Of a stretch of DNA of 13,416 nt, positions 6,545 through 13,416 are shown in pieces; the stretch's first letter is position 1; every line of letters begins with the position of its first letter. The notes under the pieces were generated by a model, which did not search any database, was not told the origin of the DNA, and saw only the letters and a program-made list of their open reading frames with translations. A program made the translations under genes and the position numbers. Source of the DNA: DASPXY01 sp038227745 (GTDB lineage Bacteria; Planctomycetota; Planctomycetia; Gemmatales; Gemmataceae). Where the stretch lies: contig JBBRPS010000210.1 in the NCBI GenBank assembly GCA_038227745.1, forward strand, positions 1 through 13,416. Reading direction: 5' to 3'.

Positions 6545-8872
6545 TCAGGGGTGTTTGGCGGCCGGTTTGTGGGGCGATGCCGCAGGCCTGGGCGGCGCCG
6601 CGGGCGGGTGAGCCGCCGGCGTCGGCCTGGGGGCCGGCGGCGGCGTGTGAACCACAGGCGGCGGAGGCGCCGACTTGGCCTGCGGGGCGTGAGGCGGCGG
6701 CGGCGCAGACTTGGGGGGTGCCGCCGTGCGGACGGCCTGCGGCGGCGACTGCTTCACCGCGTGCGCCGGCGGAACGGGCGGCGCCGGTTTGGGTGTGATG
6801 TGAGGGGGCGCCGACGGGGCCGGCCTGGGAGCCGGCGGCTGCACGTGGGCCGGCTGGTGAGGCAGCGACTTCGGCGGCTCCGGCCTGACCTGCGGCCGCG
6901 GGGCCGGCGGCGCAGGGTTAACCTGGGGCCGAGGCACCGGCGGCGCGGGGTTGACTTGCGGCCGCAGCGCCGGCGGCGCCGGATTCACTTGAGGCCGCGG
7001 GACCGGCGGTGTCGGCTTGACCTGCGGGCGCGGCGCCGGTGGCGTGGGGTTGACCTGCGGCCGCGGGGCCGGCGGCGCAGGGTTTACCTGGGGCCGAGGC
7101 ACCGGCGCCGCGGGGTTGACTTGCGGCCGCAGCGCCGGCGGCGCCGGATTCACTTGAGGCCGCGGGGCTGGCGGTGTCGGCTTGACCTGCGGGCGCGGCG
7201 CCGGTGGCGTGGGGTTGACCTGCGGCCGTGGGGCCGGCGTTGGCGGCTTGACCTCCGGCGGACGAGGCTTCACTTCGGGGCGCGGGTTCGGCGCCGGGCT
7301 GACCTTCGGAGGCGCCTTCACGTCGGGGCGCGGCGGCGACTTCACCTCCGGCGTGGGCCGACCCTTCACTTCCGGGCGGACGCCAGGCTGCGGCACCACG
7401 CGGACGGGGCGGACCTCCTGATGTTTGGGCAGCGGCCTCTCGACGTGCATGGGGATGCGCGGCGCGGGCGGGGCCTGCAAGCGGCCCGTCTTCACTGCGG
7501 GGGCGGCCCGTCTCGGCAACTCGAGCTTCGCCGTCCGCGGCCGGTCGGTTGGCAGTCGCGGCGGCCCCCCCTTGGCGATCAGGCCCGTCTCGACCTGCCG
7601 GCGGGTCACGGCCGCCGTCCGCAGTTGGCTCACCACCTGCCGCTCGCGGACCTGCGTCTGCTTCGCGACCGGCTGGAAGCGGAGGTTCGTCTGCCGCTGC
7701 CGGATTTCCTTCAGCGGCGCAATGACCGTGAGATTGCTGAGAAGTTTCTGCGGGTCCCGCACGCGCAGCGTCTGGTTGTTAATCGTCACCGTCTTGTTGA
7801 CGGCAAGGTGCTGGATCAACCGCTGCTGGTCGGCCAGGGTCGCCGGCGGTCGCATGGCCACGCCGCGACCGCGCTCGGCGTAGAGGGCGTGGTAGTCCTT
7901 CTCCCAGCCGCGGTCGGCGCGGTGTTGCCAGTGGTAGTGGGCGTACAGCGGCTGGGGCACATTGCGGACGTACGGATAGTTGTACCAGGGGACGCAACCC
8001 TGCTGGGCGTAATGCGGTCCGAAATAGTCCCCGAACTGATAGCGGCGTAAGGACGGGTTGACGAACAAGGAATTCACCAGGGCCGGCTCGGAGACGCAGT
8101 AGGACGGCTGGTAGGACCAGCCGGGCCGCTGCCACACCTGCGGCGCGAAGCGGACCGGGCTGAACAGCAGGCCGCGCCGCGCCAGGGGGTAGTCCCAGTA
8201 GCCCTCGCCGAACACACAGCCCGCGGGGGTCCAGCTGTACGACGCCGGGACATACGTCCAGTCGGGCCGGGCCGCCAAGTAGAAGCCGGGCCGCCACAGG
8301 TAGCGCGTCTGCTGGTAAATCCAGCAGCCGGGCGCGTACACGCTGTTGTCGTCGGGAGGAGGCACGGACGGCCCTGCCTCGAGCGACTGCGGCGGCGGCG
8401 GCAGGTACTGCACCTCGGTCTGTTCGACCCCGGTCCAGTAGCCCGACACCCACTGCGCGCCGTCCACGGCCTCGACCCAGTAACCGGGCACCCACTGCCG
8501 GTCGGGCGGCACGTCGCGCCAGAAGCCGCTGACCCAGATGAAGTCCGCGGTGTCCTGCTCCCACGCCCAGTACCCGGGGAGCCAGATGACGTTGTTGCCC
8601 TCGGGCTTCACGTCCGGAGGCACCTCCTCCACGGGGTCGGGCGGCCGCTTCGGCACGATTGGGCTGGGGATCGGGTTGGCGGTCTGCGGTTCGGCGAACG
8701 CCTCGTGAACCGGGCCGCGTGCCAGCGGCTCGACGCCGTCCGCGCCGGCCGGTGCGCCCTGGTCCGCGCCTTGCGCGGGAAGGGGCGTTTGCGACCGCAG
8801 CCCCGGGTTGCAGAGAGCGAGCGTCAGCAGAGTCGCCGACGCCCCGAGGAGTAACAGGTTGCGCAGTTTCAT
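6545..8872 (-). CDS. YXWGXW repeat-containing exported protein with long proline-rich tail
   Basis: This 775-residue protein starts with a signal peptide (MKLRNLLLLGASATLLTLAL, then C21). The cysteine is not preceded by a proper lipobox, so secretion is likelier than lipidation. Residues ~96-146 hold W/G/Y repeats of the YXWGXW type: IWLPGYW, FIWVSGFW, QWVPGYW, QWVSGYW. An aromatic, Trp/Tyr/Pro-rich region follows to about 325, then a helical, Gln/Arg/Leu-rich stretch (about 345-430). From about 480 it is almost wholly Pro, Val, Lys and Arg, with eleven 11-residue repeats of the form PAPRPQVNPTP at 546-666, then a Pro/Ala/His tail rich in PPAP and HP. The start at 8872 begins the signal peptide, but its ribosome-binding site is weak; longer frames add implausible sequence. 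Proteins of this kind are common in planctomycetes and have no established role; a cell-envelope function is inferred from export and Pro/Trp content. Confidence 0.85.
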   Translation of the reverse strand: MKLRNLLLLGASATLLTLALCNPGLRSQTPLPAQGADQGAPAGADGVEPLARGPVHEAFAEPQTANPIPSPIVPKRPPDPVEEVPPDVKPEGNNVIWLPGYWAWEQDTADFIWVSGFWRDVPPDRQWVPGYWVEAVDGAQWVSGYWTGVEQTEVQYLPPPPQSLEAGPSVPPPDDNSVYAPGCWIYQQTRYLWRPGFYLAARPDWTYVPASYSWTPAGCVFGEGYWDYPLARRGLLFSPVRFAPQVWQRPGWSYQPSYCVSEPALVNSLFVNPSLRRYQFGDYFGPHYAQQGCVPWYNYPYVRNVPQPLYAHYHWQHRADRGWEKDYHALYAERGRGVAMRPPATLADQQRLIQHLAVNKTVTINNQTLRVRDPQKLLSNLTVIAPLKEIRQRQTNLRFQPVAKQTQVRERQVVSQLRTAAVTRRQVETGLIAKGGPPRLPTDRPRTAKLELPRRAAPAVKTGRLQAPPAPRIPMHVERPLPKHQEVRPVRVVPQPGVRPEVKGRPTPEVKSPPRPDVKAPPKVSPAPNPRPEVKPRPPEVKPPTPAPRPQVNPTPPAPRPQVKPTPPAPRPQVNPAPPALRPQVNPAAPVPRPQVNPAPPAPRPQVNPTPPAPRPQVKPTPPVPRPQVNPAPPALRPQVNPAPPVPRPQVNPAPPAPRPQVRPEPPKSLPHQPAHVQPPAPRPAPSAPPHITPKPAPPVPPAHAVKQSPPQAVRTAAPPKSAPPPPHAPQAKSAPPPPVVHTPPPAPRPTPAAHPPAAPPRPAASPHKPAAKHP
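6875..7237 (-). repeat. 33-bp tandem repeat, 11 copies, with 165-bp higher-order duplication
   Basis: The region encodes eleven successive 11-residue units of the YXWGXW protein (residues 546-666). The block 6901-7065 recurs at 7066-7230 with only a few mismatches, an exact offset of 165 bases or five units. The order of unit variants (Ala, Leu or Val at the second or third place; Asn or Lys after Val) is preserved between the blocks, pointing to recent duplication of a five-unit block. Confidence 0.85.
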
Positions 8873-9312
8873 GGAAGCTGTTCCGTTCGTACAGGCGGCG
8901 CGGGTTATCACGGCCCACGCGGGAGGGACGGCCCACGCGGGCCATCTCGTCAAGAGAAGCAACTGGGATACCACAGTTGAATGCTCCCCGGGTGACGAAC
9001 TTGCGCCCTTTCCTAAGAGCCGAGGAGAGAAGAGAATGTGTCGCGTAGGGGTGGGCAGACCACGGACCGATCCGGAGGCGCTCGCGGTGCGGGTGCGCAG
9101 CCGTTTGCTCACCGATCACCGCAACGCGGTATACTGCACGCGGGGCAAGTTGACACAAGCCCGAAGCGCAAGCGAGGAATCCTTCGCTGGCGCTTCGGGC
9201 TTGTATGGTTCGGGGGATCCCTCGCTGGCGCTTCGGGCTTGTATGGTTCGGGGGATCCCTCGCTGGCGCTTCGGGCTTGTGGGATCACCTTCCGCGCTGG
9301 AGTAATATTGCG
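8873..9312. other. Intergenic region, repeats only
   Basis: No gene is seen in this 440-base stretch. It includes the leader of the YXWGXW gene, without a convincing promoter, and the repeat cluster 9155-9280. Short open frames here only read through the repeats (for instance SPKRKRGI and SLALRA-type peptides) and are rejected. Confidence 0.6.
9155..9280. repeat. Cluster of four copies of a palindromic repeat, including a 38-bp direct duplication
   Basis: The unit ends in CTCGCTGGCGCTTCGGGCTT on the plus strand. One inverted copy (9155-9178) faces a direct copy (9181-9204), together a near-perfect palindrome with a few mismatches. Two further direct copies follow, and the 38-base units 9205-9242 and 9243-9280 are identical. 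From general knowledge this sequence type (AAGCCCGAAGCGC...) is widespread between planctomycete genes. It ends 33 bases downstream of the zinc-ribbon gene stop. Confidence 0.9.
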
Positions 9313-9789
9313 TCAGGACCGTCCTACCAGCATGCCCGCGAAGAAAGCGACGCCGATCAGCAGCACCACGAACACCGCGAGAATGGTCACCTTGGAGGGC
9401 GTGAGAAAAATGCCGGGCGGCGGCGGCGGCGGCGCACTGTAGTTCGTCCCGCTGGTCGCGTTGACCGGCTCGACGTCGAAGCCGCGCGGCGCGGGGCCGT
9501 GGTCGGGCTGCGGCACCGGCTTGAAGCCGCGGTCGCTCGACCGGGCTGCCGGCTGCGGCTGCGGGTTGAAGATCTCCTGCTCGAAATCGCTGCGCTCGAA
9601 GAGCCCCGGGCCGTTGGCCGGCTGGGGCGCCTGCGGCACCTCCTCCGACGGCGGCTCCTCCGGCACCGACTCCGGGTTGGGCACCACCACCTGGCCGGCG
9701 CACGTGGGGCAGATCACCACCATGCCCGCCTTGCGGCGCGCGATGCCCATGAGCTGATTGCAGTAGGCGCAGCGAAACCGTATCGGCAT
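9313..9789 (-). CDS. Tail-anchored zinc-ribbon protein, function unknown
   Basis: This 158-residue protein has an N-terminal zinc ribbon with two CxxC pairs (C7/C10 and C27/C30) in MPIRFRCAYCNQLMG and VVICPTCAG. A Pro/Glu-rich and Gln-rich linker of about 90 residues follows (PPSEE, QPQPAA, then six consecutive Pro at 120-125). A single C-terminal membrane helix at 133-156 leaves only RS after it. The layout predicts a cytoplasmic zinc domain on a flexible stalk fixed to the membrane by its tail. The start at 9789 has GGGAG upstream and begins the conserved N terminus; a start 14 codons earlier is less likely. I recognise the N-terminal sequence type as common in planctomycetes, but no function is known to me. 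A candidate promoter lies at 9837-9865. Confidence 0.85.
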   Translation of the reverse strand: MPIRFRCAYCNQLMGIARRKAGMVVICPTCAGQVVVPNPESVPEEPPSEEVPQAPQPANGPGLFERSDFEQEIFNPQPQPAARSSDRGFKPVPQPDHGPAPRGFDVEPVNATSGTNYSAPPPPPPGIFLTPSKVTILAVFVVLLIGVAFFAGMLVGRS

Positions 9790-9836
9790 GGTCACTCCCG
9801 GCGGGGGCCGGCATTGTTCCTGTCGGGACACCCGTC

Positions 9837-9865
9837 ATTCTCTCGCTTTCAGCGGCCGTCTTCAA
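9837..9865 (-). promoter_or_regulatory. Candidate promoter of the zinc-ribbon gene
   Basis: The minus strand has TTGAAG (9860-9865), a 17-base spacer and GAGAAT (9837-9842), a fair match to the sigma-70 consensus. It would give a leader of roughly 40 bases before the ATG at 9789. It lies back-to-back with the plus-strand candidate at 9873-9900. Confidence 0.4.
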
Positions 9866-9872
9866 CTGTTAC

Positions 9873-9900
9873 TTGACTTGAACCCCGCTCCGGGGACAAT
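9873..9900 (+). promoter_or_regulatory. Candidate promoter of the hydrolase-like gene
   Basis: TTGACT (9873-9878), a 16-base spacer and GACAAT (9895-9900) resemble a sigma-70 promoter. The spacer includes a small CCCCG/CGGGG dyad. It would give a leader of about 170 bases before the ATG at 10080; that leader is GC-rich and holds nothing I recognise. Confidence 0.4.
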
Positions 9901-10079
9901 GAAGGGATGCCGCCGCCCGCAGCGCCCGCGCGGTCGGCGCCCTCCGCGCCGCGGGGGCCGTCCCGGCCATTGCCTCTCTGCCGGGCGCCTCGCGGTAGCC
10001 CGTCCACGTTCGGGGAAGGTGTGCCACGTGGCAGCCCGGTTTGGTGCCCGGTCTGCCGCCCTAGCACGGAGTCGATGCC

Positions 10080-12449
10080 ATGCGCTTGCTGCCTCTGCCA
10101 CTGCTCGCCGCACTCCTCTTGCTTTGTTTCGACCCGCCCGCCGACGCCCAGCCCCGCGGCAAACCCAAACCCCACCTCATCGTCTTCAAGGACGGCTTCA
10201 CGGTCCACGGAATTGTGAAGCAGGACAGGACCTCCTTCACGGACCCCGTCTCCGGCGCCCCGATTTCCATCCCGGTCCAGGACAGCCACTTCACCGTGGA
10301 CGACGGGGTGCGCAACATCAGCTTCAGCCCCAACCAGGTCCAGGAACTCATCCCCGACGACCCCACGCGCAAGGACCGCCCGATCTGGCTCACGAACCTC
10401 CGCGCCGCCAGCGGCAGCCCGATTCCGGGGACATGGAAGATCGCGCAAATCTCGGAATTCGACCACCGCTGGCAGCGCGAGGTCATCTTGACGATGGCGA
10501 ACGGCAGCCACTACAAGCTCGAACAGCGCCTGGTCCTGCTCACGCCGCGCTACCTGTGCGTGGACACCCGCGGGACGGTCTGGACCAGTTTCTACCTGAC
10601 GCGCGAGCTCGGGCCGGACGTCTGCCGCAGCCTGGTCTACAAGCACGCCGACTTCAAGAAGACGCCGGAGAAGGATTACGACAAGCGGCTGCTCGTCTAC
10701 CGCTTCTTCCTCCAGGCCGGCTGGACCGCCGAGGCCGAGAAGGAGCTGCTGAAGCTGCTCGACGCCTATCCCGCCCAGCGCGCCAAACTCAAGGTGATCC
10801 AGGAAAACCTCAACGCGCTGCTGGCCGTGCAGTTCGTCAAGGACATGGAGCTCGCCTACAAGGCCGGTCAGCACCAGGAGGTCCAGGAGCGTCTCGCCCG
10901 CTACGCCAAAGAGAAGATGGCGAGCCAGGTCCCCGAGTCCACGCAGCTGCGCGTGCAGTCGCTCAAGATCCAGTACGCCGCCGCCGACAAGAAGCTGAAG
11001 GCGGTGCAGCGCTTTCTCAAAATCCTGCCCGTGAACGTCGAGCCGCTGCGCCGCGATTTCTACCGCAAGGCCATCGCGGCGATCGGCGGGGAACTGAACC
11101 ACGACACCCTGTCGCGCCTGGAGACGTTCCTGAGCCAGGCGCAGGACTGGGAGCGGGCGCTCAAGCAGAAGCGGCCGCCGACGCAGACGCCGGAGGAACT
11201 GCTGGCCTTCGCCCTGAGCGGCTGGCTGCTGGGCGACGGCGCCGCGGAGAAGAACGCGGACACCGCCCGCCGTCTGTGGGAGGCGCGGCAGCTCGTCCTC
11301 GACTGCCAGCGCTCCGACGATCCGGTCGAGCGCAAGCAGCGCGTGGACACCTTCAAGGAGGCGAAGGGGGTCAGCGTGGACGTGATCGCGCGCATGATCC
11401 CGCTGCTGCCGTCGGCCGAGCCGTACGAGAAGCTGGGCACCGACCCGATCAAGCTCGGCGCCCACGGCACGTCGTACGTCCTGCAGTTGCCGCCCGAGTA
11501 CCACCCCGGCCGGCTCTACCCGGTGCTGCTGCTGCTGCACCACTCCGGCGAGAAGGCGGAGGACGAGCTGACGCGCTGGGGCGAGCTGGCCGCGAAGCAC
11601 GGCTTCATCCTGGCGGCGCCGGTGTGGGGCAAGGGCGTCGAGCCGGAATACCAGTACAGTGAGCGCGAGCACGCCGTCGTGCTGAACTGCCTGCGCGACC
11701 TGCGCCGGCGTTTCCAGATCGATTCGGACCGCGTGTTCCTCTTCGGCTGCGAGGAGGGCGGCAAGATGGCGTTCGACGTGGGGCTGTCGCACCCCGACCA
11801 GTTCGCGGGCGTGCTGCCGATGTCGGCGTCGCCGCGCTTCTTCTCCTACCGCTACTCGACCAACGCGCAGTACCTGCCGTTCTATGTGGTCAACGGCGAC
11901 TTCACGGGAGCGATGGCGAAGGACAACCGCACCCTGTTCAAGGACTGGATCCGCTGGAGCTACCCGGCCCTGCACGTCGAGTACAAGGGCCGCACGGGCG
12001 GCTTCTTCGAGGCCGAGATCGAGCCGATGATGGACTGGATGACGCGCAAAAAGCGCGCCCACCCGCAGAAGCAACTCGGCCGCAAGGCCGAGGAGTTCAA
12101 GACGATGCGGGATTCGGACACGAGCTTCTACTGGCTGAGCGCCGGCGAGGTGTTCCCGCGCTGTCAGAACTCGGCTGCGGCGTGGAACCAGGCGACGCCG
12201 CCCGCGACGATGCAGGCGCAGGTCTTCCGCGAGAGCCAGATCAACGTGTGGGCGCACGGCGTCGGCAACGTGACGGTCTGGCTGGGCCAGGGATCGATCA
12301 ACTACAGCGAGAAGCTGAAGGTCCAACTGAACGGCAGGCTGCTGCCGCCGCGGACGATCACGCCGAGCCTGCAAGACTTGCTGGACGTGTTCTGCCGTAC
12401 GGGCGACCGGCAGCGGCTGTTCTGGGCGCGGATCGACCTCAAGCCGTGA
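10080..12449 (+). CDS. Exported alpha/beta-hydrolase-like protein with N-terminal helical region, catalytic residues apparently lost
   Basis: This 789-residue protein begins with a signal peptide (MRLLPLPLLAALLLLC, cleavage near ADA at 21-23), so it is probably periplasmic. Residues ~30-170 form a beta-rich region; ~185-440 is helical and resembles tetratricopeptide-style repeats (KELLKLLDAYP, RFLKILPVN). Residues ~460-660 look like an esterase/peptidase alpha/beta hydrolase: YPVLLLLHHSGE (480-491), then RVFLFGCEEGGKMAFD (551-566), DQFAGVLPMSASP (573-585) and YVVNGDFTG (602-610). The nucleophile elbow, normally G-x-S-x-G-G, reads G-C-E-E-G-G, with Glu558 where Ser should be. The usual catalytic GH near the end reads GRTGGFF (637-643). 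The fold is probably kept without classical hydrolase chemistry. A C-terminal beta region (~705-789) ends in GDRQRLFWARIDLKP. The start has GGAG 8 bases upstream. It appears monocistronic. Confidence 0.85.
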   Translation: MRLLPLPLLAALLLLCFDPPADAQPRGKPKPHLIVFKDGFTVHGIVKQDRTSFTDPVSGAPISIPVQDSHFTVDDGVRNISFSPNQVQELIPDDPTRKDRPIWLTNLRAASGSPIPGTWKIAQISEFDHRWQREVILTMANGSHYKLEQRLVLLTPRYLCVDTRGTVWTSFYLTRELGPDVCRSLVYKHADFKKTPEKDYDKRLLVYRFFLQAGWTAEAEKELLKLLDAYPAQRAKLKVIQENLNALLAVQFVKDMELAYKAGQHQEVQERLARYAKEKMASQVPESTQLRVQSLKIQYAAADKKLKAVQRFLKILPVNVEPLRRDFYRKAIAAIGGELNHDTLSRLETFLSQAQDWERALKQKRPPTQTPEELLAFALSGWLLGDGAAEKNADTARRLWEARQLVLDCQRSDDPVERKQRVDTFKEAKGVSVDVIARMIPLLPSAEPYEKLGTDPIKLGAHGTSYVLQLPPEYHPGRLYPVLLLLHHSGEKAEDELTRWGELAAKHGFILAAPVWGKGVEPEYQYSEREHAVVLNCLRDLRRRFQIDSDRVFLFGCEEGGKMAFDVGLSHPDQFAGVLPMSASPRFFSYRYSTNAQYLPFYVVNGDFTGAMAKDNRTLFKDWIRWSYPALHVEYKGRTGGFFEAEIEPMMDWMTRKKRAHPQKQLGRKAEEFKTMRDSDTSFYWLSAGEVFPRCQNSAAAWNQATPPATMQAQVFRESQINVWAHGVGNVTVWLGQGSINYSEKLKVQLNGRLLPPRTITPSLQDLLDVFCRTGDRQRLFWARIDLKP

Positions 12450-12473
12450 CGGAAGTCCGACGAGCGGAGGCCC

Positions 12474-13063
12474 TCACTCGACGAGGCCGGCCAGTTCTTG
12501 CCGCAGCCGCTTGAGCACGCGGCTCTTGGCGAGGAGCACGGAGTTCAGCGACAGGCCCAGCTCCTCGGCGACCCGCGCCGCCGGCGCGCCTTCGAGGACG
12601 TGGCGGAGGAACGCCTGCCATGTCGCCGGGGTGAAGTCGCCCTGCACCCGCCGCAGCAGCGATGCGGCGACGTGCTCGTCGTGGTCGCGGTCCCACAGGC
12701 GGCTCAGCGCACTCTCGGGCGATTCCAACTCATCGAGCGACCGCAGGAAATCGCTGCCGCCGGTGGCGACGGGACGGTACTGGCAAGCGCGAAAGTAGTT
12801 ACGGATGCGATCATGATGCGATGAGCAAGGATGGTTCGCAGCCAGGAACGGAACGCGCCCTGGCCGCGCCGCTCGAAGCCGCTCACCTCGCGGAAAACGA
12901 CGAGCAGCACCTCCTGAATGAGATCGTCGGCGTCGGACGCTGCCACCCCGGCCCGCGTCATCCAGGCGCGGAGCAGGGGCTGATACAGGTCGAGCAACCG
13001 CCGCCAGTCGGCGTCGGTGGGCTGGCCGATGAGGCGCTCCAGCAGACTGACGGAGGTTTCCAT
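12474..13063 (-). pseudogene. ECF-type RNA polymerase sigma factor, frameshifted by an 11-bp duplication
   Basis: The N-terminal part from ATG 13063 reads METSVSLLERLIGQP, then the sigma-70 region 2 helix ASDADDLIQEVLLVVFREV and FRSWLRTILAHRI (residues 1-83). The frame is then lost. The rest continues in another frame from 12803: RNYFRACQYRP, SRLWDRDHDEH, a region 4 helix-turn-helix AARVAEELGLSLNSVLLAKS and RVLKRLRQELAGLVE, ending at the TGA at 12474. Eleven bases (12804-12814) separate the two frames, and GATGCGAT occurs at both 12804-12811 and 12815-12822. Removing 11 bases gives 579 bases, a clean 192-residue ORF of normal length. As it stands the product would have 119 residues with region 2 but no region 4, so promoter recognition should be lost. 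The ATG has GGAG upstream. The stop lies 24 bases from that of the convergent hydrolase-like gene. An assembly error is possible but less likely than a real duplication. Confidence 0.88.
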
Positions 13064-13161
13064 GAGCGAGGCTCCATCGCTTGCCACCCGTCGTCGGCGA
13101 GGTGGGCAAGGGATTCCCCGCCGGCATACCTTTGTCTCTTGCCCGCAGAGGTCGTTTTCTC

Positions 13162-13191
13162 TTGTCCCTATTCTAATGTTCAGATAGAACA
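13162..13191. promoter_or_regulatory. AT-rich divergent promoter region with a TGTTC-N5-GAACA dyad
   Basis: Between the sigma-factor ATG (13063) and the next gene (13243) lies an AT-rich patch. On the plus strand TTGTCC (13162-13167) and TAGAAC (13185-13190) are 17 bases apart. On the minus strand TAGAAT (13170-13175) is a good -10 with a weak -35. A 5-bp dyad TGTTC (13177-13181) with GAACA (13187-13191) overlaps the plus-strand -10 and could be an operator. Confidence 0.35.
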
Positions 13192-13242
13192 AGGCAAGGG
13201 AGGAACAAGACCTCGCCGTTATTTGCCGGGAGGAAGCATGTC

Positions 13243-13416
13243 ATGATGATGCTGGTTCTCTGTGAAGTTCGTCCAGGCGTTGGTAAGGTGGATGTCTCGG
13301 TCGCCGTGCGGGATACGGGCAACGTGCCCACCTTCCTTCATCTCGATCGCGATTACGTGGCTCACCGACACGGCAAGACTTATATCCCCATTGGCACGGT
13401 CTACCGCGACCAGGAA
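13243..13416 (+). CDS. Unrecognised protein, 5' part only
   Basis: From ATG at 13243 a frame stays open to the right edge, giving 58 residues: MMMLVLCEVRPGVGKVDVS, AVRDTGNVPTFLHLDRDYV, then GKTYIPIGTVYRDQE. A strong ribosome-binding site (GGGAGGAAG) lies about 8 bases upstream. Three consecutive ATG codons leave the exact start open by two residues. The visible part is mixed and mildly beta-like, with no signal peptide or membrane helix. Its base composition is clearly less GC-rich than the genes to its left, which may indicate a different origin or simply its short visible length. It runs divergently from the broken sigma-factor gene and may share its intergenic region. I cannot name the family. 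Confidence 0.7.
   Translation, partial: MMMLVLCEVRPGVGKVDVSVAVRDTGNVPTFLHLDRDYVAHRHGKTYIPIGTVYRDQE

Noticed and set aside
6551..8050. 499-codon plus-strand Arg-rich frame
   Set aside because: The RRR/GRR runs are the complement of the Pro/Val repeats of the real minus-strand gene.
9155..9280. Possible CRISPR array
   Set aside because: The repeats are directly abutting or inverted with no unique spacers, and no cas genes are nearby.
9849..12374. 841-codon minus-strand open frame opposite the hydrolase-like gene
   Set aside because: Its product is Arg/Val/Leu/Ala-rich low-complexity sequence. It is the shadow of the high-GC plus-strand gene, which has a signal peptide, a ribosome-binding site and domain motifs.
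12450..12473. Terminator between the convergent hydrolase-like and sigma-factor genes
   Set aside because: The 24-base gap has no stem-loop or T-run.

Overview
The window is high-GC bacterial DNA. It most resembles a member of the Planctomycetota, probably the Gemmataceae. That placement rests on recognising protein families and is inference, not a database result. The main pointers are a W-rich YXWGXW-repeat exported protein with a long Pro-rich tail, a short tail-anchored zinc-ribbon protein beginning MPIRFRCAYCNQLMG, an ECF sigma factor of the 'METSVSLLERL' type, WD40 fragments, and the intergenic palindrome beginning ACAAGCCCGAAGCG.

Layout. Positions 1-3300 are a run of minus-strand genes, read from right to left: a decayed WD40-repeat fragment that overlaps the start of a DoxX-family membrane protein by one base; a Sir2-type NAD-dependent deacylase; a periplasmic YceI-family protein; and the 5' part of an unrecognised multi-pass membrane protein that runs off the left edge. 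A PP2C-type phosphatase (3597-4535, plus) converges on a plant-type GH13 alpha-amylase (4630-5895, minus). A large YXWGXW/proline-rich exported protein (6545-8872, minus) and the zinc-ribbon protein (9313-9789, minus) follow. Across a promoter-bearing intergenic region lies a 789-residue exported protein with an alpha/beta-hydrolase-like domain (10080-12449, plus). It converges on an ECF sigma-factor gene (12474-13063, minus) broken by an 11-base near-tandem duplication. A new plus-strand gene begins at 13243 and leaves the window.

How the parts relate. The genes look like mixed housekeeping and accessory functions, not one pathway: envelope proteins (YceI, DoxX, YXWGXW, hydrolase-like protein), signalling (PP2C, Sir2, ECF sigma) and glycogen/starch breakdown (amylase). 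I see no defence system, prophage, CRISPR array, rRNA or tRNA.

The least explained signal is a series of four intergenic palindromic elements (1548-1601, 4541-4601, 6321-6398, 9155-9280). They differ in sequence but share an inverted pairing of similar arms; in the first three each arm also folds on itself. Three of the four lie within about 50 bp of a stop codon. This REP/REPIN-like design, the frameshifted sigma factor, the WD40 relic and the apparently triad-less hydrolase are the points most worth checking.
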